Under the pieces are notes generated by a model. The model saw nothing but the letters and a program-made list of their open reading frames with translations, had not been told where the DNA came from and searched no databases. Made by a program: the position numbers and the translations under genes. From contig CALMSR010000017.1 in NCBI GenBank assembly GCA_937872465.1, positions 101,738 through 165,737 of the forward strand: a stretch of 64,000 bases of DNA, given 5' to 3'. Shown here in pieces: positions 34,968 to 44,313 of this stretch (the first letter of the stretch is position 1; every line of letters starts with the position of its first letter). This DNA is from an uncultured Paracoccaceae bacterium (GTDB lineage: Bacteria; Pseudomonadota; Alphaproteobacteria; Rhodobacterales; Rhodobacteraceae).

Positions 34968-35663
34968 TCAACCGGCCACGCGGTCGATGCCTCCGTGGGC
35001 CGCCGACCAGGCGAGCGGCTCGGCGAGGAAGCGCTCGACCTCGTCGAGCGTCCCGGGCGCGAAATGCCCCGCCGCACGGGCCTCGGCGAGCACGTCGCGC
35101 CAGGTGGCGAGCCAGTGCAGGGTCAGCCCGTGGGAGGACAGGACGGCCTCGGTGCGGGGAAAGATGTCGTAGTAGAAGATCACCAGCGTATGGGCGACCT
35201 CGGCGCCGGCCCGGCGGATGGCTTCGGCGAAATGCAGCTTGGAGCCGCCGTCGGTGGTGAGATCCTCGACCAGCAGGACGCGGCTGCCCTCGGCGAGCGC
35301 GCCCTCGATCTGGGCGTCGCGGCCGAAGCCCTTCGGCTTCTTGCGCACATAGAGCATCGGCAGGGCGAGGCGCTCGGCGATCCAGGCGGCGAAGGGAATG
35401 CCGGCGGTCTCGCCGCCGGCCACCGCGTCGAAGCCCTCGAAGCCCGCGTCGCGCAGGAGCTTCGCGCAGGCGAAATCCATCAGCGCGCCGCGGATGCGCG
35501 GATAGGAGATGAGCTTGCGGCAGTCGATATAGACCGGCGAGGCGAGGCCGGAGGTGAGCTTGTAGGGCTCCTCGGCGCGGAAATGCACCGCGCCGACCTC
35601 GAGCAGCATGCGCGCGGCCAGCCGGGCCATCTCCGCGTCGGGGGGGAAGCTGTTGGCGAACAT
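34968..35663 (-). CDS. pyrE: Orotate phosphoribosyltransferase PyrE
   Basis: Adds phosphoribose from PRPP to orotate in pyrimidine synthesis. The 231-residue protein has the PRPP signature [13 protein letters not shown] near residue 120, the flexible-loop [15 protein letters not shown], and [19 protein letters not shown] near the N-terminus. It follows pyrC by three bases, so pyrC-pyrE form a unit of successive (fourth and, after PyrD, fifth) steps. Confidence 0.96.
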   Translation of the reverse strand: MFANSFPPDAEMARLAARMLLEVGAVHFRAEEPYKLTSGLASPVYIDCRKLISYPRIRGALMDFACAKLLRDAGFEGFDAVAGGETAGIPFAAWIAERLALPMLYVRKKPKGFGRDAQIEGALAEGSRVLLVEDLTTDGGSKLHFAEAIRRAGAEVAHTLVIFYYDIFPRTEAVLSSHGLTLHWLATWRDVLAEARAAGHFAPGTLDEVERFLAEPLAWSAAHGGIDRVAG

Positions 35664-35666
35664 CCT

Positions 35667-36716
35667 CTACTCCTCTCGGCCGGCGACGCGCCAGTGGAGC
35701 GGTCTGCCGGGATCGAATACCACGACCGGGCCGGCCCCGGTCGCGACCGCTGCCGCGCTCTCCACCGGGGTCTCGCTGCGTTCGAGCCGGATCCGGCCGG
35801 CGTTCGGCGTGCGGCGGTAGAAGGCCGGGCCGTTGAGCGAGGCGAAGGCCTCCAGCCGGTCGAGGGCGCCTTCCTCCTCGAAGACCTGCGCCAGCCAGCC
35901 GAGCGCCACCGGTGCGGTGAAGACGCCGGCGCAGCCGCAGGCGGTCTCCTTGGCGTCCCGGGCATGGGGGGCGCTGTCGGTGCCGAGGAAGAAGCGCGCG
36001 TCGCCGGAGGTCGCCGCCTCGCGCAGCGCCAGCCGGTGGGTTTCGCGCTTGACGATGGGCAGGCAGTAGAAATGCGGCCGGATCCCGCCGACCAGCATGT
36101 GATTGCGGTTCAGGATCAGGTGGTGGACCGTGAGCGAGCCCGCGAGATTGGCCGGGGCGGAGCGGATGTAGTCGATGCCCTGCGCAGTGGTGACATGCTC
36201 CAGCACGATGCGCAGCTCCGGCAGGCGCGCCCGCAGCGGGTCGAGGACGCGGTCGATGAACACGGCCTCGCGGTCGAAGATGTCGATCGCGGGGTCGGTG
36301 ACCTCGCCGTGGATGCAGAGCGGCAGGCCGATCGCGGCCATGCGTTCGAGCACGGGCGTCACCGCCTCCATGTCGCGCACGCCGCTGGCGGAATTGGTGG
36401 TGGCCCCGGCGGGATAGAGCTTGACCGCGGCGATCAGGCCCTCGGCCGCGGCGGCGGCGAGGTCGTCGGGATCGGTGGTCTCGGTGAGATAGAGCGTCAT
36501 GAGCGGCTCGAAGGCCTGGCCTTCGGGCAGCGCAGCGAGGATGCGGTCGCGATAGGCGCGGGCGTCCTTCGCGGTGACCACGGGGGGCACCAGATTGGGC
36601 ATGACGATCGCCCGGGCGAAGTCGCGCGAGGCGGGCAGGACGCCGGCCAGCATCGCCCCGTCCCGCAGGTGCAGGTGCCAGTCGTCGGGGCGGCGGATCG
36701 TCAGGCTCTGCGGCAT
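35667..36716 (-). CDS. pyrC: Dihydroorotase PyrC (class II type)
   Basis: Zinc enzyme that cyclises carbamoyl-aspartate to dihydroorotate. The 349-residue length matches E. coli PyrC (348). Metal ligands are visible in [10 protein letters not shown], the carboxylated Lys in [29 protein letters not shown] and [15 protein letters not shown]. The start at 36716 ([14 protein letters not shown]) is fixed by homology; the frame extends upstream without protein-like content. It is divergent from mbfA. Confidence 0.96.
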   Translation of the reverse strand: MPQSLTIRRPDDWHLHLRDGAMLAGVLPASRDFARAIVMPNLVPPVVTAKDARAYRDRILAALPEGQAFEPLMTLYLTETTDPDDLAAAAAEGLIAAVKLYPAGATTNSASGVRDMEAVTPVLERMAAIGLPLCIHGEVTDPAIDIFDREAVFIDRVLDPLRARLPELRIVLEHVTTAQGIDYIRSAPANLAGSLTVHHLILNRNHMLVGGIRPHFYCLPIVKRETHRLALREAATSGDARFFLGTDSAPHARDAKETACGCAGVFTAPVALGWLAQVFEEEGALDRLEAFASLNGPAFYRRTPNAGRIRLERSETPVESAAAVATGAGPVVVFDPGRPLHWRVAGREE

Positions 36717-36840
36717 CGGGCTCGGGTCTGATGGCGGCGCGTCCCGATTAGACGCGCCACCGGGCGGTGGCAAGTCCGACGGGTTGCGGTCGGCTTCGCA
36801 AGCCGCAATGAGTCGGGATGCAGCTTGCGGGAGACGGGCG

Positions 36841-37824
36841 ATGATGCGGCGACTGCTCGGCACGGCACGGCGATCCTTCGACAGCCTGAGCGAGCAGGAG
36901 ATCCTCGCGCTGGCGATCTCCTCCGAGGAGGAGGATGCGCGCATCTATCGCGCCTATGCCGACGGGCTGGCCGAGACCTTCCCCGCCACGGCCAGGGTGT
37001 TCGAGGAGATGGCGCAGGAGGAGGACGAGCACCGGCGCCGGCTGATCGACCTGCACGTTCGGCGCTTCGGCGAGAAGATCCCGCTGCTGCGGCGCGAGCA
37101 TGTGCGGGGCTACTACGACCGCAAGCCCGACTGGCTGGTGCGCCCGCTCGGCATCGAGAAGACCCGCGACATGGCCGAGGCCATGGAGAACCAGGCGGCG
37201 CGGTTCTACCAATCCGCGCTGGAGCGCGCCACCGACGCCGGGACGCGCAAGCTGCTCGGCGACCTGGCGACGGCGGAGAAGGGGCATGCGAGCCTCGCCC
37301 GGCGTCTCGGGCACGCGCACACGCCCGAGGAGATCCGCGACGAGGAGGCCGAATCCGAGCGCCGCCAGTTCCTGCTCACCTTCGTCCAGCCCGGCCTCGC
37401 GGGGCTGATGGACGGCTCGGTCTCGACGCTGGCGCCGATCTTCGCGGCCGCCTTCGCCACCGGCGACACCTGGCAGACCTTCCTCGTGGGTCTCTCGGCC
37501 TCGATCGGCGCCGGCATCTCCATGGGCTTCACCGAGGCCGCCCATGACGACGGCAAGCTCTCGGGGCGCGGGTCGCCGGTCAAGCGCGGGCTCGCCTCGG
37601 GGATCATGACCACCATCGGCGGGCTGGGGCATGCGCTGCCCTATCTCATCCCGCATTTCTGGATCGCCACCGGAATCGCCATCGCGGTGGTCTTCGTGGA
37701 GCTCTGGGCGATCACCTGGATCCAGCACCGCTACATGGAGACGCCCTGGATGCGCGCGATGTTCCAGGTGCTGCTCGGCGGCTCGCTGGTGCTCGCCGCG
37801 GGCATCCTGATCGGCAACGCCTGA
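36841..37824 (+). CDS. mbfA: Membrane-bound ferritin / iron exporter MbfA
   Basis: Inner-membrane protein with an N-terminal ferritin-like (erythrin) domain and a C-terminal VIT1-type transporter; MbfA proteins of rhizobia export iron and protect from iron and peroxide stress. The 327-residue protein has the di-iron ligands in [45 protein letters not shown] and [14 protein letters not shown] (residues about 25-155). Five membrane helices follow from about 185, starting with [19 protein letters not shown] and including [16 protein letters not shown] saw no clear Irr box in the 124-base gap to pyrC, so its control is not evident here. Confidence 0.9.
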   Translation: MMRRLLGTARRSFDSLSEQEILALAISSEEEDARIYRAYADGLAETFPATARVFEEMAQEEDEHRRRLIDLHVRRFGEKIPLLRREHVRGYYDRKPDWLVRPLGIEKTRDMAEAMENQAARFYQSALERATDAGTRKLLGDLATAEKGHASLARRLGHAHTPEEIRDEEAESERRQFLLTFVQPGLAGLMDGSVSTLAPIFAAAFATGDTWQTFLVGLSASIGAGISMGFTEAAHDDGKLSGRGSPVKRGLASGIMTTIGGLGHALPYLIPHFWIATGIAIAVVFVELWAITWIQHRYMETPWMRAMFQVLLGGSLVLAAGILIGNA

Positions 37825-37869
37825 CGCGCGGTCTGGCCGTCCGGGCCGGTCCGGCACTCGTTGGCGTTC

Positions 37870-37888
37870 ACGTTTGCAATCGTATGCA
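37870..37888. promoter_or_regulatory. Operator-like site upstream of hisD-like gene
   Basis: The segment starts with ACGTTTGCAA and contains TGCA-ATCGTA-TGCA (37875-37888), an inverted repeat around a central CG as in LacI-family operators. The same ACGTTTGCAA stands at 55424-55433 in front of the ABC-transporter operon. It lies 53 bases before the HisD-family start codon. Binding by the LacI regulator encoded at 47.3-48.3 kb is inference. Confidence 0.45.
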
Positions 37889-37941
37889 GGCCGGGCTAGC
37901 CTGCGGCATCGCGAATCATTCCTCCGATTCAGGGAACACCG

Positions 37942-39231
37942 ATGACGGCTCGTGCGCACCGAAACCTGTCGCTTGTCGCGGTGAAGTCGCCGGGTCGGGC
38001 GGCCGCCGTGGACGATGCTTCGGTGGAGGCCGTCGTCAGGGAGGTCCTCGCGGCCGTGCGGGACCGGGGCGATGCGGCGGTGGCGGAATATGCCGCGAAG
38101 TTCGACAGGTCGCAGCGCGACGGTTTCGAGGTGACGCAGGAAGAGCGCGCCGCGGCGCTGGAGGATCTCGACCCGCAGACCCGCAAGGACACCGTATTCG
38201 CCATCGACAACGTCCGGCGCTTCGCCGAGGCGCAGCGCGCGACGCTGCAGCCGCTCGAGGTGGAGGTGATGCCTGGCGTGCATCTCGGCCATCGGGTGAT
38301 CCCGGTCGAGCGCGTCGGCTGCTACGTTCCCGGCGGCCGCTACCCGCTGCTGTCGGCGCCGATCATGACCATCGTGCCGGCCAAGGTCGCCGGGGTCGAC
38401 GAGGTGATTGCCGCCCTGCCGCCGAACGCGCATCCGGCGATGATCGCCGGATGCCATCTTTCCGGGGCGGACCGGATCTTCCGCATCGGCGGGGCGCAGG
38501 CGATCGCCGCGATGGCCTTCGGGACCGAGAGCGTGCCGAGGGTCGACAAGATCGTGGGGCCGGGCAACGCCTTCGTCAACGAGGCCAAGCGGCAGGTGTT
38601 CGGGGCCGTGGGCATCGACCAGCTGGCGGGGCCCTCGGAGATCTACGTGCTCGCCGACGAGACGGGCGATGCGGAGATGATCGCCACCGACCTCCTGGCG
38701 CAGGCCGAGCACGATCCGCGCACTCGGGTGGGGCTGATCACCACCAGCCGGGCGCTGGCGGAGGCGACGCTTGCCGAGGTGGAGCGGCAGCTCGGCGATC
38801 TTCCGACCGCGGCGACCGCCGGGCAGGCCTGGCGCGATTCCGGCGAGATCGTGGTGGCCGCCGACGAGGCGACGATGATCGCCTATTCCGACGAGATCGC
38901 GGCCGAGCACCTCCAGATCCATACGCGCGATCCGCGGGATTTCGCGCGGAAGCTCCGGAACTACGGATCGCTCTTCATCGGCGAACTGGCGAGCGTGGTC
39001 TATTCCGACAAATGCTCGGGAACCAACCACACGCTGCCGACCATGGCCGCCGGCCGCTATACCGGCGGCCTCTGGGTCGGAACCTATCTCAAGGTCGCGA
39101 CGCACCAGTGGCTCGACGAGCGCGGGGTGCGGGCGGTGGCGCCGCCGGCGGTTCGGCAGAGCGCGAGCGAAGGGCTGGAAGGGCACCGCCGCGCGGCGCA
39201 GCTGCGCCTCGACCGGATGCAGGCGCGATGA
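37942..39231 (+). CDS. HisD-family NAD-dependent dehydrogenase (paralogue 1)
   Basis: Histidinol-dehydrogenase fold, 429 residues. Catalytic and metal residues are present: QAEHDPRT (zinc Gln and His), AAEHLQIHT (the catalytic Glu-His pair), the Asp before SGTNHTLPT and a final EGLEGH. The segment after NHTLPT reads [13 protein letters not shown], unlike true HisD proteins and like HpsN (sulfopropanediol dehydrogenase) relatives. So it probably oxidises a terminal alcohol to a carboxylate on a substrate other than histidinol. It stands alone on the plus strand, with an operator-like site upstream shared with the ABC operon that encodes its paralogue. Start ATG at 37942 after AGGGA. Confidence 0.85.
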   Translation: MTARAHRNLSLVAVKSPGRAAAVDDASVEAVVREVLAAVRDRGDAAVAEYAAKFDRSQRDGFEVTQEERAAALEDLDPQTRKDTVFAIDNVRRFAEAQRATLQPLEVEVMPGVHLGHRVIPVERVGCYVPGGRYPLLSAPIMTIVPAKVAGVDEVIAALPPNAHPAMIAGCHLSGADRIFRIGGAQAIAAMAFGTESVPRVDKIVGPGNAFVNEAKRQVFGAVGIDQLAGPSEIYVLADETGDAEMIATDLLAQAEHDPRTRVGLITTSRALAEATLAEVERQLGDLPTAATAGQAWRDSGEIVVAADEATMIAYSDEIAAEHLQIHTRDPRDFARKLRNYGSLFIGELASVVYSDKCSGTNHTLPTMAAGRYTGGLWVGTYLKVATHQWLDERGVRAVAPPAVRQSASEGLEGHRRAAQLRLDRMQAR

Positions 39232-39563
39232 GGCGTTTCACGGTGAGACGCCGGTCAACATGTTGATTCAAATGGCATTCTCGAATCTTCGTTCCTGATG
39301 CCTGCGACCTCGCCGTCGAGTCTCGTCCCGCCCGCGCCAATGGACCCCCAGCCCGATCGACCCGCGGCAATCGGGCGGCGGTGCAGCTGCACCTCCCTCG
39401 CCCTGCCGTTTCGGTCGGGGCGGCATGGGGTGGGGGCCGCGCGGGGCAAGCCCCTGCCAGATGTGTTGATGGTCTCGCCCGATGCGCGGCAACCATCAAC
39501 GAAGCTTTTTACCGCTCTGAGCCCAAGGTTGCCATTGCAAAGAGCCGCAACCGGCCGGGACTT
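39232..39563. other. Intergenic region without recognised gene
   Basis: I see no convincing protein or RNA gene between the end of the HisD-family gene and the DUF1801 gene. Its right part is visibly poorer in G and C than the surroundings and continues into the AT-richer DUF1801 gene. Short ATG-initiated frames on both strands are arginine-rich and not protein-like. Confidence 0.5.
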
Positions 39564-39920
39564 CTACACCCCAAGGTCTTTTCGCGAAGCGAGAACAAGT
39601 CTTGTGATCAGCTCGTCGGGAATGGGTTTGCGTGGCGAGAAGGTCACGCCGGTCTTCGTGGCCTTGAGTCCAGCGGTGGCGATGTCGTTGGCAAGTGAAG
39701 ATATGGCTCCGTTGCTAACATACAGGCCGCATTGCTTGCTAAAGGCCGCATAGCCCGCGACGATCGACTTTCCAAACCCGAACCCTGGCATGTCGTACAT
39801 GATAAGCTCTTCCGCATCAGGAAGAGCTTGAGCCAGTTGCGAGCGCAATCGGGTTAGAAGTGGCCGAAATTGCTCGGGGGCCGCAGCAATGTACGCATCA
39901 TGGTCTGCAAACTTCGTCAT
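39564..39920 (-). CDS. DUF1801 (YdhG-like) domain protein
   Basis: Small cytoplasmic protein of the DUF1801 family, function unknown. The 118-residue protein starts MTKFADHDAYIAAAPEQFRP and has the family segments LPDAEELIMYDMPGFGFGKS, GYAAFSKQCGLYVS and a C-terminal KTGVTFSPRKPIPDELI. Base and codon use are clearly less GC-rich than in all neighbours, suggesting recent acquisition. It separates the first HisD-family gene from the amidase gene and is not part of their operon by spacing (247 bases to the amidase). Confidence 0.85.
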   Translation of the reverse strand: MTKFADHDAYIAAAPEQFRPLLTRLRSQLAQALPDAEELIMYDMPGFGFGKSIVAGYAAFSKQCGLYVSNGAISSLANDIATAGLKATKTGVTFSPRKPIPDELITRLVLASRKDLGV

Positions 39921-40136
39921 TCCCTACTATCGGCAAAGATCCATCGCAGCGCAATTGTGTGACACGCAGTCGGCCAACGACGGCTCCGTCCGCACAGTCG
40001 ACACTCCAGACGACGACTCCCCTGGATTTCTGCGAGGGCGGGCGCCTGTCGGGAGCGCGGTCATGCCTTGCTCGATGCGAGGCGCTTCGACAGATCCTGC
40101 AAGGAGCCTGCGCGCGGGGCGCGGCCTTTGTCTTGC

Positions 40137-40188
40137 CCCGAGATCCGGCCTCGGGCCGCAGCATCGGTCAGACGGAAGGGCCGTTGGT
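40137..40188 (+). repeat. Short dispersed repeat B, copy 1
   Basis: A stretch of about 52 bases beginning CCCGAGATCCGG and ending GACGGAAGGGCCGTTGGT matches 56824-56876, with 23 of the last 25 bases identical. This copy includes the last six codons and stop of the amidase gene, so the amidase C-terminus may be supplied by the repeat. Confidence 0.6.
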
Positions 40189-41526
40189 GCGAGACGCCGA
40201 TTCCAGCGCATGGCCGATGCGGCAGATGCCGGCCTCGTCGAAGGCGCGGCCGACGATCTGGAGGCCGAGCGGCATCCCGTCCGAGCTGCCGGCGGGAAGC
40301 GCCAGGGCCGGGTGGCCGGTCAGGTTGAAGGGCAGGGTCCGCATCGGTGTCCAGACCGGCCGGCCGGCGCGGAAGGCCGCCAGCGGCGGCGCCGGCGAGA
40401 GCGTGTTCGCGGTCACCAGCGCGTCGTGGCATGCGAAGATCGTGGCGTCGATCTCGGCGCGCAAGGCATCGCCCGCCCGCCTTGCGGCGGCGAGATCGGC
40501 CTCGGTCAGGCAGATGCCGGAGACCAGGCTGCGGAAGGCGGCACGGCCGTAGCCCGGACCGCTGGCGGCCAGATCGGCACGGTGGAGCGCGAACGCCTCG
40601 GCCTGGAGCATCACCGCGCCGGCCGCATGCATCAGATCGTAGTCCGGCATCGCCACTTCGCCGACCTGCGCCCCCATGCGGGCGAGGCGTTCGACGGCGG
40701 CATCGATCGCGCCGAGCACCGCCGGGTCGAGCGCGGGATCGCGGGCGAACCAGTTGCGCGCATAGGCGATGCGCAGGCCCTCGATGCCCCGGCCGAGATC
40801 GGCGGCGGCGGGGGCGGCCGGGGGGGCTTGATCGGCGATGGCGTCGAGGGTCAGGGCCGCTTCGGCGACGGTGGCGCTGATCGGGCCGACGTGGTCGAGG
40901 CCGGGCGCCAGCGGGACCACGCCCCCGCGGGGAACGCGGCCGAAGCTGGGCTTGAGGCCGACCACGCCGCAATAGCCGGCGGGGGCGCGGATCGAGCCGC
41001 CGGTATCGGTGCCGAGCGCGGTGCGCAGCAAGCCGCCGGCGACCGCTGCCGCCGCCCCGGAGGAGGAGCCGCCGGTGATCCGCCCGGGGTCGCGCGGATT
41101 GACCGCCGGGGGGTCGGGCAGGTCGAAGGATGGACCGACGAGGGCGAATTCGTAGGTGGCGAGCTTGCCGAGTGGCACCGCGCCGCCGCGGAGCAGCCGT
41201 CGCACGACCTCGGCGTCCCGGGCGGCGCGGTGGCCGGCGCGCAGGCGCGAGCCGCAGGCCGTGGCGCTGCCGGCCAGGTCGATCATGTCCTTGACGGCGA
41301 TGGGGATGCCGTGGAGGGGGCCGCGGTCCTGCCCCGCCGCGAGCTCGGCATCGGCGCGGGCCGCGGCCGCGAGGGCGGGCTCTGCGGTCACGGCGACGAA
41401 GGCGTGGAGCGCGGGGTTGCGCGCGGCGATGCGCTCGAGATGGGCCCGGGCGAGCGCGACCGCCGTCAGGCGGCCGTCGCGCAGCCGGGCGGCCGCCTGC
41501 GGGATGGGAAGATCCGCGGGGTTCAT
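40168..41526 (-). CDS. Amidase-signature hydrolase, AtzE/HpxY type
   Basis: Amide hydrolase with the Ser-cisSer-Lys triad. The 452-residue protein has the Lys in GIPIAVKDMIDLAG, the middle Ser in ITGGSSSGAAAAVAGG and the nucleophile Ser in ALGTDTGGSIRAPAG. It directly follows, with an ATGA overlap, a 59-residue AtzG-like gene; AtzG-AtzE and HpxX-HpxY are known as obligate small-subunit/amidase pairs. This makes a soluble ureido- or amide-acid hydrolase more likely than GatA. It is the last gene of the long minus-strand operon. Its final codons lie in a short dispersed repeat. Confidence 0.87.
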   Translation of the reverse strand: MNPADLPIPQAAARLRDGRLTAVALARAHLERIAARNPALHAFVAVTAEPALAAAARADAELAAGQDRGPLHGIPIAVKDMIDLAGSATACGSRLRAGHRAARDAEVVRRLLRGGAVPLGKLATYEFALVGPSFDLPDPPAVNPRDPGRITGGSSSGAAAAVAGGLLRTALGTDTGGSIRAPAGYCGVVGLKPSFGRVPRGGVVPLAPGLDHVGPISATVAEAALTLDAIADQAPPAAPAAADLGRGIEGLRIAYARNWFARDPALDPAVLGAIDAAVERLARMGAQVGEVAMPDYDLMHAAGAVMLQAEAFALHRADLAASGPGYGRAAFRSLVSGICLTEADLAAARRAGDALRAEIDATIFACHDALVTANTLSPAPPLAAFRAGRPVWTPMRTLPFNLTGHPALALPAGSSDGMPLGLQIVGRAFDEAGICRIGHALESASRTNGPSV

Positions 41527-41702
41527 TCGTCGCCGGGACGGCGCCGGTCCGCGCGCGCCACATAGGCGCGGACCAGGGCGGCGGCGCGGTGGAGCGTCCG
41601 GGCCTCGGCCAGGGCGATCGCCCGGTCTTCCGGCGCCAGCGTCAGGCCGGCGCGCCTGGCGGCCTCGTCGAAGGCTTCTTCCGTCGGCTCGGGCGCGTCC
41701 AT
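41523..41702 (-). CDS. AtzG-like small subunit (DUF4089 type)
   Basis: A 59-residue protein, MDAPEPTEEAFDEAARRAGL and so on, rich in Ala, Arg and Glu. It ends a conserved-looking helix pair with LHRAAALVRAYVARADRR. Length, composition and position directly before an AtzE-type amidase match AtzG/HpxX, which resemble GatC and wrap around the amidase. The identification rests mainly on context, as the sequence is short. ATG at 41702 is eight bases after the RraA-like stop, and its stop overlaps the amidase ATG. Confidence 0.72.
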   Translation of the reverse strand: MDAPEPTEEAFDEAARRAGLTLAPEDRAIALAEARTLHRAAALVRAYVARADRRRPGDE

Positions 41703-41710
41703 GGGATCGC

Positions 41711-42409
41711 TCAGGTGCGGGCCGCCTCGAAGGCGGTCCAGGCGGCCTCGAAGGCGGCGAAGTCGAAGCCCGGCGCGCGCGCGGGACCGAGCACGAGCTT
41801 CTCGGTGGCCTGCATCCTGGCGATGGCGCCGGCGAGCCGGGGGATGACCTCGGGCGGGACCACGACCGCACCGTGCCGGTCGGCATGCACGAGGTCGCCG
41901 GGCGCCACCCGCAGCCCGAAGATCGTCACCGGCACTGCGTTCTCCAGCACATGCACGAAGCCGTGGCTTGGCCCGATGGAGCCGGCGACGACGGGAAATC
42001 CGGGTGCGAGATCGCCGAGGTCGCGCATCACCCCGTTGGTCAGCGCGCCCGCCATGCCGAAGCCCTTGTGCACGGTGGTGTTGATCTCGCCCCAATAGGC
42101 GCCGATGCAATCGGGAAAATCGACGTCCTCGATAACGGCGACGGAGGGCTGCGGCGCCTCGGCCATCATCCGGTAATAGGCCATGCGGCGGGTGCGGATC
42201 GTGGCGGGATCCTCGGTCGGTGGCCTGAGGGCCGATATCCTCGCGGTGGCGGCATAGCCGACGACGGCAGGCTCCTCCGGCGCGGAGCAGAGCATGGTGC
42301 CGCGGGTGAAGGCGTCGAAGCCGCGCCGGCCCTGCGCCACCTCGATGGCGTTGCAGACGCTCGGGGTGTCGACGCCGCGCAGCAGGTCGAGCAGGGCGGG
42401 GTCCATCAT
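41711..42409 (-). CDS. RraA-like / HMG-aldolase family protein
   Basis: The family includes 4-hydroxy-4-methyl-2-oxoglutarate aldolase / oxaloacetate decarboxylase and the RNase E regulator RraA. The 232-residue protein shows DTPSVCNAIEVAQGRRGF, MAGALTNGVMRDLGDL, FPVVAGSIGPSHGFVHV and GDLVHADRHGAVVVPPEV, with the metal and pyruvate-binding Arg-Asp in GVMRDLGDL. Located in a catabolic operon, aldolase or decarboxylase action on an alpha-keto acid is more likely than RNase E control. Start at 42409 (Met-Met) overlapping the hydrolase stop. Confidence 0.85.
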   Translation of the reverse strand: MMDPALLDLLRGVDTPSVCNAIEVAQGRRGFDAFTRGTMLCSAPEEPAVVGYAATARISALRPPTEDPATIRTRRMAYYRMMAEAPQPSVAVIEDVDFPDCIGAYWGEINTTVHKGFGMAGALTNGVMRDLGDLAPGFPVVAGSIGPSHGFVHVLENAVPVTIFGLRVAPGDLVHADRHGAVVVPPEVIPRLAGAIARMQATEKLVLGPARAPGFDFAAFEAAWTAFEAART

Positions 42410-43098
42410 GCCTCCAGCCAGCGGAGGAGTTCCGCCGTGGTTTCCGCGGGTTTCTCCAGGGTGGGCAGATGCCCGGCGTTCCCGATGATCGCGAGGCGCG
42501 ATCCGGGGACGAGCGCGTGCATCAGCTCGTGGCGGTCCCGCGGGCAGAGGCGGTCCTCTGCGCCCATCAGGATCAGCGTGGGGCCGCGCCAGGCGCGGAG
42601 CGTTTCCTGCTGGTCGGGCCGCGCGGCGAGCGCGCGCGACTGGCGCACGAAGACCTCCGGCCCGAGGTCGAGCGCCATGGCCATGCAGAGGTCGAGGATC
42701 GCGCTGCGGTCCGGGCCGTCGGCGAGGTAGTTGGGCTTCATCTCGTCGCGCATGACGCTGTCGAGGCGGCCGGCGAGCGCCTTCCCGATCTGGGGCTCGC
42801 GGCCGCGGCGCACCGCCTCCGTCTCGGCGAGCGGATTGGTGTCGAGGAGCGCGAGGCGCTCGACGCGCACCGGCGCCTGGCGCAGCATCTCCATCGCCAC
42901 GATCCCGCCCATGGAGAGGCCGGCCAGCGCGAAGCGCAGCGGCGCGGCGGCGAGGATCGCGGCGGCGAGCGCCGCGACGCTGTCGTGGCCGGAGATCGCC
43001 GCGAGATGCAGGGGACGGCGCCCGGAGAGTGCGGCGATCTGCGGGGCGAAGAGCCGGGCGTCGCACATCATCCCGGGCACGAGGACGAGCGGGGTCAT
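42406..43098 (-). CDS. Alpha/beta hydrolase
   Basis: Serine hydrolase of 230 residues. The nucleophile elbow is LAGLSMGGIVAMEML near residue 80, the acid is in LILMGAEDRLCPRD and the base in NAGHLPTLEKPAETT. It begins MTPLVLVPGMMCDARLF, a typical short-N-terminus esterase. Overlapping its neighbours on both sides, it presumably hydrolyses an ester or lactone of the pathway; the substrate is unknown. Confidence 0.88.
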   Translation of the reverse strand: MTPLVLVPGMMCDARLFAPQIAALSGRRPLHLAAISGHDSVAALAAAILAAAPLRFALAGLSMGGIVAMEMLRQAPVRVERLALLDTNPLAETEAVRRGREPQIGKALAGRLDSVMRDEMKPNYLADGPDRSAILDLCMAMALDLGPEVFVRQSRALAARPDQQETLRAWRGPTLILMGAEDRLCPRDRHELMHALVPGSRLAIIGNAGHLPTLEKPAETTAELLRWLEA

Positions 43099-44222
43099 GG
43101 CACGCGCCGGGCGCCTTCCGCGAGGCTGGCGAGCTTGGCCCAGGCGATCTCGGGATCGACCGCGCCGAAGCCCGCGAAGGTGCCGAAGCCGCAGTCCGAG
43201 CCCGCCATCACCCGGTCGCGCCCCACGATCCCGGCGAAGCGCTCGAGGCGCTGGGCGACGAGATCGGGATGCTCGACGAAGTTCGAGGTTGTGTCGACGA
43301 CCCCGGGAACGAGGATGCGGTCCTCGGGGATCTCGCGGCGGCGGTCGCGGAAGACCGTCCATTCATGGCCGTGGCGGGGATTGGCGGTCTCGAAGAGCAG
43401 GTAGCGGGCGCGGGCCTGCATGAGCAGGGGGAAGACCCTGTCCATGGCGATGTCGCAGACATGCGGCCCCTCGTAATTGCCCCAGCAGATGTGGATGCGG
43501 ATGCGCTCCTGGGGGATGCCGTCGAGGGCGTGGTTCAGCGCCTCGACATGGGAGGCGGCGAGCTTGACGAATTCGGCGTCGGAGAGGTCGGTGAAGAGCA
43601 TGTGCCGCGAGAGCGCGAGGTCGGGGCAGTCGAGCTGCAGGTCGAGCCCGGCGGCGACGATGCGGCGGTATTCGTCGCGCATGGCATCGGCGAGGGCCGC
43701 GAGATAGGCGTCGCGGGTCGTGTAGTGGTCGTTCTGCAGGAAGAGCGAGATCACCCCGGGGGAGGCGGCGTTCATGAAGCCGCGCGTGGCGCCGTGGGTG
43801 GCCATGGCGGCGCGCAGGTTGGCGATGTCCTTCTCGAGCTCGTGCTGGCCGGTGGGGCGGACCTCGCCGACGCACATCGGGCGCGCGTATTGCGGCGTTC
43901 CGCCGGATCGGGCGAGGCGTTCGAGGAAGCTCGGGAAGAGCTTCAGGTCGGCGGGCGCGTTGCGCGGGCTGTCGCCGGCGAAGCCGGTGTAGCGGTCCTT
44001 GACATAGGTGGCATAGGAGATCTTCGAGGTTTCCCCGTCGGATACCACGTCGATGCCCGCCACGACCTGGCGGTGGACGACCTCGGAGACCGCCGAGGCC
44101 ATGCAGGCGTCGAAGGCGGCGGCGTCGTAGTCCTCGCCGCGCTCGCGGGCAAAGAGGAAGTCGACGACCGGCTGGCTGCGGGGCAGGGAGCCGACATGGG
44201 TGGTGCGGATCGGGGTGGTCAT
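43095..44222 (-). CDS. MetE C-terminal-domain-like methyltransferase/lyase
   Basis: Homologous to the catalytic barrel of cobalamin-independent methionine synthase, but without the N-terminal half (375 residues against about 750). The start reads MTTPIRTTHVGSLPRSQPVV. Zinc ligand positions are visible in IHICWGNYEGPHVCDI, YLLFETANPR and AGSDCGFGTF. Such stand-alone proteins use various thiol or methyl substrates, and their reactions are mostly unknown. Start at 44222; 91 bases separate it from the cupin gene upstream, the largest gap in this part of the operon. Confidence 0.8.
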   Translation of the reverse strand: MTTPIRTTHVGSLPRSQPVVDFLFARERGEDYDAAAFDACMASAVSEVVHRQVVAGIDVVSDGETSKISYATYVKDRYTGFAGDSPRNAPADLKLFPSFLERLARSGGTPQYARPMCVGEVRPTGQHELEKDIANLRAAMATHGATRGFMNAASPGVISLFLQNDHYTTRDAYLAALADAMRDEYRRIVAAGLDLQLDCPDLALSRHMLFTDLSDAEFVKLAASHVEALNHALDGIPQERIRIHICWGNYEGPHVCDIAMDRVFPLLMQARARYLLFETANPRHGHEWTVFRDRRREIPEDRILVPGVVDTTSNFVEHPDLVAQRLERFAGIVGRDRVMAGSDCGFGTFAGFGAVDPEIAWAKLASLAEGARRVP

Positions 44223-44313
44223 GGCGTCGGGTCGTCCCTCGTGCTTGGCGCTGCCGTCCCGGGAGGGGGGGGTGGATGCCGGCGCGGGAGGAGACGCCGG
44301 CATCCCCCGCCGG

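Noticed and set aside
36717..36840. Irr-type iron box in front of mbfA
   Set aside because: No TTTAGAA-like inverted repeat was seen in the 124-base gap.
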